Assembly (NCBI GenBank): GCA_036744635.1 | Contig: DAIOHQ010000132.1 | Location: 1 to 12,907, forward strand | Origin: DAIOHQ01 sp036744635 | GTDB taxonomy: Bacteria; Planctomycetota; Phycisphaerae; Tepidisphaerales; Tepidisphaeraceae | DNA length: 12,907 nucleotides | Reading direction: 5' to 3' | Shown: piece by piece, positions 1 to 9,785 of the stretch | How the letters are laid out: each line of letters opens with the position of its first letter | How positions within the stretch are numbered: the first letter of the stretch is position 1 | The notes under the pieces: model-generated | What the model saw: the letters and a program-made list of their open reading frames with translations, nothing else | Databases searched by the model: none | What the model was told of the DNA's origin: nothing | Made by a program: the position numbers and the translations under genes

Positions 1-78
1 ACTCCCGCCGATTATCCCATTCTACTCCATCTCCCGGATTTGTGGACGCACCCTATTGTGCCGGGATTTTCCGCGCAA

Positions 79-107
79 TTGGCATTCCGCGCTTCCATCA
101 GTAAACT
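79..107 (+). promoter_or_regulatory. Probable sigma-70-type promoter of carB
   Basis: TTGGCA at 79-84 (5 of 6 matches to the -35 consensus) is separated by exactly 17 bases from TAAACT at 102-107 (4 of 6 matches to the -10 consensus). Transcription would start near 114, giving a leader of about 27 bases before the carB ATG at 141. That leader holds the carB ribosome binding site AGGAAG at 124-129, 11 bases before the start. Nothing else is recognisable in 1-78. Seen by eye only; in GC-rich DNA such matches can arise by chance, but the spacing and position are good. Confidence 0.5.
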
Positions 108-140
108 ACCCCGAATTTTGCGCAGGAAGCCACCGAAAAC

Positions 141-4334
<4,194 letters not shown>

Positions 4335-4359
4335 AGGGCCAGGCATCACTATCAGCGAA

Positions 4360-4396
4360 ATGTCATCCTCAGGTACTCCGAAGGATCTGGCCTCGA
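4360..4396. repeat. Possible short dispersed repeat downstream of carB
   Basis: The convergent gap of 127 bases between carB and the SirB1-like gene carries TGTCATCCTCAGGTACTCCG followed by AAGGATCTGGCCTCG. It resembles the 'TGTCATCCTGAGC...GAAGGATCTGG' repeat that I recall from Acidobacteria and other large soil-bacterial genomes. There is one copy only here, so repeat status rests on memory. No clear intrinsic terminator is visible in the gap. Confidence 0.3.
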
Positions 4397-4461
4397 TTGG
4401 TGATCCAGGCAGATTTTTCGGATTACCTCAAGTTCTCCCCGCTCCAAATTCATCAAAAAAT

Positions 4462-5298
4462 CTACGCGTCCAGCACATCCAACAACTGCTTGAGATCGCC
4501 CTTTTGCGGGTCATCCGGGTTATTTCGCAGATAGCGATCCAGCCACGCCGAGGCCGGCTGGGAAAGTCCGATTCTTGCCAGCACCAGCGCCAAATCCCGC
4601 TGCAATCGATCCTGTTCCGGCCAAAGCAGCATTTCCATCTCCAGCACCGCCGCCACATCAGAATATTGCCCGGCCGTGCCATACAGGTTGAGCAGATTCT
4701 GCAAAAGCCGCGTCAACCAATGCCGGTTGGGCGCCGGCTCCAGCAGATCATTGGTCCACTCCGCTTCCGCGCCAAAAATCTCCTGCACGCGCTGGTGCGC
4801 CTCATCGTGGGTGATGATGCGCCCGCCGTTGAACGGATCGACCAGCATTTCCGAATCATCCACCCGCACGCTGCAGATAAAGTGCCCGGGCAGCCCAATG
4901 CCGCGCACGCGCAGGCCCAGCCGCTCGGCCACGCTCTTGTAAATCAGGCTGAGGGTGATCGGCAGCCCCTGCTTGGTGTCCAGGACGGCCGGCACGAAGC
5001 TGTTGGCGGGGTTGTAATAGTCGTCCGTGTTGCCGCGGAATCCCTCTTCTTCAAACAGGAATTCGTGCAGATGGGCCAGCAGCGCCTGCGGCTGCGCGCC
5101 ATGCACGCGCTCGCGCACCGTGTCCGCAAAATGCTGCAGCGTCGCATCCACCTTGGACGGCTCGGCATCGGGCATCTGGTGCATCGCGATCGCCACCGCG
5201 CCGTTCAAGAGCGCATCGGGCGAGTCGATTACCGCAGCCTGCCGCGCCAGCAGCTTGAAGGCCTGGGGCGAACAGCACAAGGGAAGAATGGCGTTCAT
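4462..5298 (-). CDS. SirB1/transglutaminase-like protein with C-terminal TPR-like helices
   Basis: This is a 278-residue protein of the SirB1 (YchA, transglutaminase-like) family. The N-terminal 80 residues are helical. The core has GFRGNTDDYYNPANS (86-100), VLDTKQGLPITLSLIYKSVA (105-124), the family signature GIGLPGHFICSV (133-144) and DPFNGGR (154-160). Residues about 200-278 look like tetratricopeptide-type helices (LLWPEQDRLQRDLALVLARI). H139 and D154 fit the His and Asp of a transglutaminase fold. I see no Cys at the helix start where the catalytic one would be expected (GLPITLS), so enzymatic activity is doubtful, as I recall for the family generally. The start is fixed by GGAG six bases upstream (complement of 5305-5308). 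A TAGAAT -10-like box lies at the complement of 5361-5366, without a clear -35. The biological role of the family is poorly known. Confidence 0.85.
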   Translation of the reverse strand: MNAILPLCCSPQAFKLLARQAAVIDSPDALLNGAVAIAMHQMPDAEPSKVDATLQHFADTVRERVHGAQPQALLAHLHEFLFEEEGFRGNTDDYYNPANSFVPAVLDTKQGLPITLSLIYKSVAERLGLRVRGIGLPGHFICSVRVDDSEMLVDPFNGGRIITHDEAHQRVQEIFGAEAEWTNDLLEPAPNRHWLTRLLQNLLNLYGTAGQYSDVAAVLEMEMLLWPEQDRLQRDLALVLARIGLSQPASAWLDRYLRNNPDDPQKGDLKQLLDVLDA

Positions 5299-5502
5299 GT
5301 TGGTCTCCGCTAGGCCGATGCTGCCAATACATCGACCAAAACCATCCTAATCCCATGCATATTCTATGCCAAGCCCAGCGTGAAAGCCCCCACTTGCCGA
5401 CAATTCGCAGGGATGCGCCAAGCCCAATATCGCTGTCCCGATTGCGGAGCTTTTTGTCCAAAACTGCTTCCGAACATGACGCCCGCGTATCCCCGCGCAC
5501 GC

Positions 5503-5508
5503 TATACT
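5503..5508 (+). promoter_or_regulatory. Possible -10 box immediately before bioD (leaderless start)
   Basis: TATACT (5 of 6 matches to TATAAT) ends six bases before the bioD ATG at 5514, and there is no Shine-Dalgarno sequence ahead of that ATG. Transcription from this box would begin at or next to the A of ATG, giving a leaderless mRNA. No convincing -35 is visible at the right distance, so this stays tentative. Confidence 0.3.
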
Positions 5509-5513
5509 CTGCC

Positions 5514-6263
5514 ATGCTCCCGGCCGTCACGATTCCTGGAATATTCGTCACCGGCACCGACACCGGCGTGGGTAAAACCCTCATCGCCGCCGGCATCGCC
5601 GATTGGTTTCGCCGCCAGGGTGGGAAAGGGAGGGCCGCAGCGCGTATCGGCGTGTTCAAACCGGTGGCCACCGGATGCGCCAAACGCCGCGAAGGTCTGG
5701 TGAGTGAAGACGCGGAATTTCTCGCCCTGTGCGCCGATTCTTCCCATTCGCTCGATGAGATCTGCCCGCAGCGCTTCGCCGAGCCGCTGGCCCCTTCCGT
5801 CGCCGCCGAGCGCGCCCGCCAGCCTCTTGATTGGGATGCCATCGAGCGCTCGCTGCGCGCCATCGAGGCCGACAGTGAAGTGTTGATCGTCGAAGGCGTC
5901 GGCGGCGTGATGGTCCCGCTGGATGCCAGGCATACCGTCTTGGAAATGATCCAGTGGCTGCGCCTGCCGGTCGTGGTGGTGGCCCGGCCAAACTTGGGCA
6001 CGATCAACCACACGCTACTGACCGTCGATGCTCTTCGCCGCGCCGGCGCAACGGTTGCCGGCGTGGTCATCAACCGCTATCCGCCCGAGATGGCCAGCAT
6101 CGCCGAGGAGACCAATCCGCGCCTGATCGAAAAATGGGGAAAGCTCTCGGTGCTCTCGATTGTCCCGGAGGAGAAAGTTATCCCCGCCGCCGGCATTCCC
6201 CCCGGCGTGGCCGCCGCGATGGATTTGGTCGATTGGGAGCGGATAGCGCGCCGAGGCGCCTGA
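5514..6263 (+). CDS. bioD: Dethiobiotin synthetase
   Basis: BioD closes the ureido ring of dethiobiotin from 7,8-diaminopelargonate, CO2 and ATP, the penultimate step of biotin synthesis, in the cytoplasm. The protein has 249 residues from the chosen start (E. coli about 225). It has the family P-loop GTDTGVGKT at 14-22, the KPVATG segment at 49-54 (substrate and metal region), EGVGGVMVPL from 127, and the nucleotide-base-binding INRYPPE from 186. The frame stays open upstream to 5355, but that extension (MHILCQAQ...) has no family character, and the P-loop position fits the ATG at 5514. No other biotin gene is in the window, so this is a lone bioD, divergent from the SirB1-like gene across about 215 bases. 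Function is well supported by motifs; the start is fairly sure but lacks a ribosome binding site. Confidence 0.93.
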   Translation: MLPAVTIPGIFVTGTDTGVGKTLIAAGIADWFRRQGGKGRAAARIGVFKPVATGCAKRREGLVSEDAEFLALCADSSHSLDEICPQRFAEPLAPSVAAERARQPLDWDAIERSLRAIEADSEVLIVEGVGGVMVPLDARHTVLEMIQWLRLPVVVVARPNLGTINHTLLTVDALRRAGATVAGVVINRYPPEMASIAEETNPRLIEKWGKLSVLSIVPEEKVIPAAGIPPGVAAAMDLVDWERIARRGA

Positions 6264-6269
6264 TCCCAT

Positions 6270-6292
6270 CTCCGGCGCATTCCCTGCCGGAG
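6270..6292 (+). terminator. Hairpin after bioD, weak terminator candidate
   Basis: CTCCGGC (6270-6276), a 9-base loop, and GCCGGAG (6286-6292) form a perfect 7-bp stem starting seven bases after the bioD stop. The following bases are AT-rich (CTTGAATTTAG) but not a T run, so it may be a poor intrinsic terminator or simply an mRNA 3' stabilising hairpin. Confidence 0.35.
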
Positions 6293-6312
6293 CTTGAATT
6301 TAGCTTGAATTT
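6291..6312. repeat. Exact 11-bp tandem duplication upstream of the fusA promoter
   Basis: AGCTTGAATTT occurs twice back to back (6291-6301 and 6302-6312), ending six bases before the -35 box at 6319. It is AT-rich in a GC-rich genome. An 11-bp period is close to one helical turn, so it could act as an UP-like element or a pair of protein sites on one DNA face. It could also be a chance slippage product. Confidence 0.6.
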
Positions 6313-6318
6313 AGTCTC

Positions 6319-6346
6319 TTGACGCGGCCGGAGGGAGTAGTACATT
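6319..6346 (+). promoter_or_regulatory. Probable promoter of fusA
   Basis: TTGACG (6319-6324, 5 of 6) and TACATT (6341-6346, 4 of 6) are separated by 16 bases. Transcription would start near 6353, about 410 bases upstream of the fusA ATG. A second, weaker candidate is TTGACG at 6391-6396 with GATACT at 6416-6421 (spacer 19), which would shorten the leader to about 335 bases. Confidence 0.5.
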
Positions 6347-6466
6347 ACACCGCTTCACTTGTGGGTCTGCCTTGTGTGGTCTGCCAAACATTGACGCCGC
6401 AAGTAACGTAAAGACGATACTTAGGAACGTCTCGACAGGGCGTTCTTGTACTTACGAGGAGCAGCC

Positions 6467-6487
6467 GTGAAGATCGAGCCGATTTAG
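6467..6487 (+). CDS. Possible 6-codon upstream ORF in the fusA leader
   Basis: GTG AAG ATC GAG CCG ATT TAG reads MKIEPI-stop. It is preceded by a strong ribosome binding site, GAGGAG at 6456-6461, with a 5-base spacer. The stop codon falls in the loop of the perfect hairpin 6476-6493, so ribosomes on this ORF would melt that hairpin. This is the geometry of a translation-sensing leader peptide. The same frame continues after the TAG (RLMLTEALHGQYERTVQ...) for many codons. An alternative is therefore a gene fragment with a nonsense mutation, or programmed readthrough. No homolog is recognised. Confidence 0.25.
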   Translation: MKIEPI

Positions 6488-6659
6488 CGGCTCATGCTGA
6501 CCGAAGCCCTGCATGGTCAGTATGAGCGTACCGTGCAGAGGGAGCCTTCCCCAGAGCTTCGATCAGCGACCTTCGAGGCTCGGTTCGTCAAATCAGACGA
6601 ATTCAAACCCGCAGGGGCCGATTTCCGAATCCTGGAAATGGCCGTCGCCCACAACCAAC

Positions 6660-6755
6660 AACCCGATTTTGAATTGTCGATCGTGGATTGTCCCTCGGTG
6701 CACCCAATCCAAAATCCGCAACGCCCAAAGGGCACCCGAATCCAAAACTCCAACA
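6660..6755. repeat. Degenerate AT-rich dispersed repeat before fusA
   Basis: This stretch has CCGATTTTGAATTG, GGATTG (6685-6690), the inverted CAATCCAAAATCC (6705-6717), and a further AATCCAAAACTCC near 6739. GGATTG and CAATCC (6705-6710) form a hairpin. Repeats built on AATCCAAAATC are known between genes in several bacterial lineages. The copies here are decayed. The fusA ribosome binding site (AGAGGA, 6755-6760) begins directly after it. Confidence 0.4.
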
Positions 6756-6764
6756 GAGGAACCT

Positions 6765-8870
6765 ATGAACCGCGACCTATCGAAAATTCGCAATATCGGC
6801 ATCGCCGCCCACATCGACGCCGGCAAGACCACCGTCTCCGAACGCGTGCTCTATTACACCGGCAAGACCTACAAGATGGGCGAAGTACACGAAGGCACTG
6901 CGGTGATGGACTTCCTCGAGGAAGAGCAGAAGCGCGGCATCACCATCCAGTCGGCCGCCACCACCTGCCCGTGGAAGGACCACATTATCAACCTGATCGA
7001 CACCCCCGGGCACGTCGACTTCACCGTCGAGGTGGAGCGTTCCCTGCGCGTGCTGGATGGCGCGGTCGCCGTGTTCGACGGCAAGGAAGGCGTCGAGGCG
7101 CAGTCCGAGACCGTCTGGCGCCAGGCCACCAAGTATCACGTGCCGCGGCTTTGCTTCATCAACAAGATGGACAAGGTCGGCGCTGACTTCGATTTCAGCT
7201 TCAACTCCATCCGCGAGCGCCTCGGCGCCCCCGGCGTGGCCGTGCAGATTCCCATCGGGCAGAGCAACACGTTCAAGGGTATCATCGATCTTGTCCGCGG
7301 CGTGGCCATCTACTACTCGATGGACGAAAAGGACAAGGGCAGCAAATGGGAAGAGAAGCCCATTCCCGCCGAAGAACAGGAGCGCTACGAGAAGTGGCGG
7401 CATGAGCTGATCGAGAAGGTCGCCGAAACCGACGATAAGCTGACCGAAAAATATCTCGGCGGCGAAGAAATCGGCGAGGCCGAGCTCAAGGCGGCGCTCC
7501 GTCGGGCGACAATCTCGTTCAAGGCCCATCCGGTCTTCTGCGGATCAGCGCTCAAGTACGTCGGCGTGCAGCGCCTGCTGGACGGCGTCCTCGACTATCT
7601 CCCCAGCCCGCTCGATATGCCGCCCACCAGGGGGCATGACCTGAAGAATCCCGAAAAGATCATCGAGCGGCACGCCACTCCCGATGAGCCTTTCTGCGGG
7701 CTGGCGTTCAAGATCGTCAGCGACCAGCATGGCGATCTGACTTATGTGCGCGTCTACAGCGGCCGGCTGGAAAAGGGCAGCCGCATCCTCAACAGCAGCC
7801 GCAGCAAGCGCGAGAACGTCTCGCGCATGTTTCAGATGCACGCCCAGGACCGCAACCCAATCGATGTGGCCGAGTCCGGCGACATCGTCGCCTGCATCGG
7901 CATCAAGGAAGCCCTCACCGGCGACACCCTGTGCGATCCGGATCATCCGATCATCCTGGAGAAGCCGACCTTCCCCGATCCGGTCATCAGCATGTCGATC
8001 GAGCCCAAGACGGCCGCCGACAAGCAGAAGCTGGGCGAGGCGCTGACCACCCTCAAGCGCGAGGATCCGACATTCCAGGCCAACTACGACGAAGAGACCG
8101 GACAGACCATCATCGCCGGCATGGGCGAACTGCACCTGGAAATTCTTCGCAACAAGCTAACCCGCGACATGAAGGTTGACGTGCTCGTCGGCAAGCCCAA
8201 GGTGGCGTACAAGGAAACGATCACGTTCATGGCCGAGGCGCGCGGCAAACACGTCAAGCAGTCCGGCGGCCGCGGCCAGTTCGGCGACTGCACGCTTCGC
8301 GTCGAACCGTTCACCGAGGCCCAGGCCAAGGTCGAAGAGCTCAAATGGGTGGACGGCGTGGCGTTTGAAAACGGAGTCTTCGGCGGCTCCATTCCCAAGG
8401 AATACATTCCATCGGTGGAGTATGGCGCGCGGCAGGCGTGCAAGACCGGCGTGCTGGCGAACTATCCGTTGATCAATATCAAGATCACGCTCCTGGATGG
8501 CTCATACCACCCGGTCGACAGCTCGCAGATCGCCTTCGAGCTGGCCGGCCAGTTGGCCCTCAAGGAAGCCTGTCACAAGGCCGGCTTGACCCTGCTTGAG
8601 CCGATCATGAAGCTGGTGGTCACCACCCCGGAAGATTTCGTCGGCAACGTCACCGGCGATTTGAGCAAGCGCCGCGGCGCCATCCTGAACATGGAAGAGC
8701 GCGGCAACACGCGGGTGATCGATGCCGAGGTGCCCCTCAGCGAGATGTTCGGCTACACCACCGAACTGCGCTCGATGAGCACCGGCCGGGCCAGCTCGGT
8801 GATGGAGCCGTCGAAGTATTCGCCCGTCCCCACCAACGTCAAGAACGCGATTCTGGAAGAAGTCGGGTAA
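6765..8870 (+). CDS. fusA: Translation elongation factor G
   Basis: EF-G is the GTPase that moves tRNAs and mRNA through the ribosome and, with RRF, recycles ribosomes. The 701-residue protein is full length. The G domain has G1 AHIDAGKT (15-22), G2 RGITI (57-61), G3 DTPGH (79-83) and G4 NKMD (133-136). Domain IV has QSGGRGQFGDC (499-509) and the tip loop GSYHPVDSS (579-587), with H582 at the position of the histidine that contacts the decoding site. Domain V is GNVTGDLSKRRGAI...PLSEMFGYTTELRSMSTGRA. The start is set by AGAGGA at 6755-6760 and by the conserved beginning MNRDLSKIRNIGIAAHIDAG; the longer open frame upstream is leader. The str operon neighbours rpsL, rpsG and tuf are absent, and a terminator follows, so it is monocistronic. 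Several bacterial groups carry EF-G paralogues, so this could be one of two or more copies. Confidence 0.96.
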   Translation: MNRDLSKIRNIGIAAHIDAGKTTVSERVLYYTGKTYKMGEVHEGTAVMDFLEEEQKRGITIQSAATTCPWKDHIINLIDTPGHVDFTVEVERSLRVLDGAVAVFDGKEGVEAQSETVWRQATKYHVPRLCFINKMDKVGADFDFSFNSIRERLGAPGVAVQIPIGQSNTFKGIIDLVRGVAIYYSMDEKDKGSKWEEKPIPAEEQERYEKWRHELIEKVAETDDKLTEKYLGGEEIGEAELKAALRRATISFKAHPVFCGSALKYVGVQRLLDGVLDYLPSPLDMPPTRGHDLKNPEKIIERHATPDEPFCGLAFKIVSDQHGDLTYVRVYSGRLEKGSRILNSSRSKRENVSRMFQMHAQDRNPIDVAESGDIVACIGIKEALTGDTLCDPDHPIILEKPTFPDPVISMSIEPKTAADKQKLGEALTTLKREDPTFQANYDEETGQTIIAGMGELHLEILRNKLTRDMKVDVLVGKPKVAYKETITFMAEARGKHVKQSGGRGQFGDCTLRVEPFTEAQAKVEELKWVDGVAFENGVFGGSIPKEYIPSVEYGARQACKTGVLANYPLINIKITLLDGSYHPVDSSQIAFELAGQLALKEACHKAGLTLLEPIMKLVVTTPEDFVGNVTGDLSKRRGAILNMEERGNTRVIDAEVPLSEMFGYTTELRSMSTGRASSVMEPSKYSPVPTNVKNAILEEVG

Positions 8871-8897
8871 GCCGGGCGCTGAGTCTGCAATGCCACA

Positions 8898-8939
8898 GGC
8901 GGGACCGATGCATAACATCGGTCCCGCCTTCTTGTTTTC
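8898..8939 (+). terminator. Strong intrinsic terminator of fusA
   Basis: GGCGGGACCGATG (8898-8910), loop CATAA, CATCGGTCCCGCC (8916-8928) make a perfect 13-bp GC-rich stem, followed by TTCTTGTTTTC. It begins 27 bases after the fusA stop. This is the clearest terminator in the window. Confidence 0.93.
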
Positions 8940-9010
8940 GCGATCCGCGCCGTCGCGCGAGATCGCGCATCGGCAGTCTGGCACCTGTTCCAAGTGGCAG
9001 GTTGCATTTC

Positions 9011-9241
9011 TTGTGGCATGGGCTACCCAGCCCATGCGCCTGAAGCGCAGCGCTCTTTCTTCGTAGCATGGGTTTCCAAACCCATGCCGAGCGCCGTGGC
9101 CAAAACGAGCGATGCAATTTCTCCAATGATGTGCGGTGTGCGAACATTCACCGCTGGGCACGGGTTTAGGAAAACCCGTGCTACGGCAGCGAGCTGCGCT
9201 TCGGGCGCATGGGCTGGCAGCGCTGGTAGCCCATGCCACAA
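9011..9241. mobile_element. 231-bp palindromic element with 16-bp terminal inverted repeats (MITE/REPIN-like)
   Basis: TTGTGGCATGGGCTAC (9011-9026) and GTAGCCCATGCCACAA (9226-9241) are perfect inverted repeats. Inside are hairpins at 9016-9037 (GCATGGGCT/AGCCCATGC), 9066-9087 (GCATGGGTTT/AAACCCATGC), 9158-9181 (GCACGGGTTT/AAACCCGTGC) and 9207-9236. The right third, read backwards, matches the left third (AGCCCATGCGCC, GAAGCGCAG, CGTAGCA), so the element is two inverted copies of a unit of about 75 bases around a unique centre (about 9088-9157). It has no ORF of its own and would need a transposase in trans. It fills most of the 476-base gap between fusA and the next gene. The carB insertion I2 belongs to the same family. 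Confidence 0.75.
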
Positions 9242-9346
9242 CACACGCCACAGAGAAGCGCCACGCCCCGCCCGCGATCATTTTTGCCGTTGAGGGGATG
9301 TTTGCCGATGCTCCATAATGCGATGTGCGACATGATGGAGATCGAG

Positions 9347-9781
9347 ATGGAAGTCAGGCGATCCCATAAACGATCCAGGAACAGACCGCCCACGCCGGGC
9401 AGCCATTTGGCCCGCGCCCTGTTGTTCACACCGCTGCTGGTCGGCGGCGTGGTCTTGGCGCTTACCCAGGGGCAGAAAATTCGGCGCTTCTTCAGAACCT
9501 TTTTCGGCACTCGGCCGGAGAATCCGGCGCGTCCAACATCCCTCAGTGTCCTGCGCGCCACCATCCTCGGAAATGACAAAAGCTCGGTGGCCCGCGCCTT
9601 AGGACCGCCGCGCACCGCGATCCTGCAGACCATCGGCATCCATCAGCCCACCCGGCAGGCATCCTGGCAGGCCGACACCTGGTACTACCCCCTGCAGCGC
9701 GGAGATCACGGCGCGATCGCCATCCAATTCCGGGGAAATATCGCTCGCAAAGTGGAATTCATCCAGGTGCCAGTGATGTGA
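9347..9781 (+). CDS. Small single-pass membrane protein with a BamE/SmpA-like C-terminal part
   Basis: No specific family is assigned. From the ATG at 9347, chosen for GGAG six bases upstream (9337-9340), the protein has 144 residues. It has a very basic N-terminus (MEVRRSHKRSRNR), one membrane segment at about 24-40 (ALLFTPLLVGGVVLALT), a basic stretch (KIRRFFRTFF), and a soluble C-terminal part. That part has ATILGNDKSSVARALGPPRT, then DTWYYPL, then AIAIQFRGNIARKVEF. The order 'small-residue helix, LGxP, W-Y-Y strand, F-x-G-x-hydrophobic strand' resembles the SmpA/OmlA (BamE) fold. BamE itself is a lipoprotein without such an anchor, so an outer-membrane assembly role is not implied. An alternative start at 9308 adds 13 residues. 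The stop is four bases from the stop of the convergent glycosidase gene. Confidence 0.7.
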   Translation: MEVRRSHKRSRNRPPTPGSHLARALLFTPLLVGGVVLALTQGQKIRRFFRTFFGTRPENPARPTSLSVLRATILGNDKSSVARALGPPRTAILQTIGIHQPTRQASWQADTWYYPLQRGDHGAIAIQFRGNIARKVEFIQVPVM

Positions 9782-9785
9782 AAAA

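Larger units (their letters stand above)
6353..6764 (+). promoter_or_regulatory. Long structured 5' leader of fusA
   Basis: Between bioD and fusA lies a gap of 501 bases without a convincing normal gene. Its downstream part folds, on paper, into consecutive local hairpins: GAGCCG-ATTTAG-CGGCTC (6476-6493, perfect); CTGACC...GGTCAG (about 6497-6520, perfect 6 bp); TGCATGGT...ACCGTGCA, which overlaps and competes with the previous one; and GAGCTTCGA...TCGAGGCTC (about 6557-6585, 9 bp with one G-U). The first hairpin overlaps a possible 6-codon ORF. From about 6660 to 6755 the sequence is degenerate dispersed repeat. A cis-regulatory RNA controlling EF-G synthesis would explain the length and the hairpins. 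I recognise no known riboswitch or RNA family, and computation is needed to show that folding is better than chance. Confidence 0.35.

Noticed and set aside
5355..5513. N-terminal extension of BioD of 53 residues
   Set aside because: BioD homologs begin only a few residues before the P-loop strand; the extension has no family character and overlaps a likely promoter region.
5380..5703. Open frame with a zinc-ribbon-like CPDCGAFC near its start
   Set aside because: Most of it overlaps bioD in another frame, the conserved protein is BioD, and a CxxCxxxC pattern can arise by chance. No second CxxC half is present.
6513..6764. 84-codon N-terminal extension of EF-G in the same open frame
   Set aside because: EF-G starts with the residues just before IGIAAHIDAGKTT, and a good ribosome binding site precedes the ATG at 6765. 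The extension covers hairpins and repeats.
6353..6764. Known structured RNAs (tmRNA, RNase P RNA, SRP RNA, T-box)
   Set aside because: None of their signature motifs was visible to me in the leader, and no tRNA-like end is present.
9011..9241. CRISPR array
   Set aside because: The repeats are inverted, of unequal spacing and only four in number, with no regular spacers and no cas genes nearby.
8994..9318. Short open frames on both strands within 8994-9318
   Set aside because: They are translations of the palindromic element at 9011-9241 (for example repeated HGLGSPCH/GMGY peptides) and not genes.
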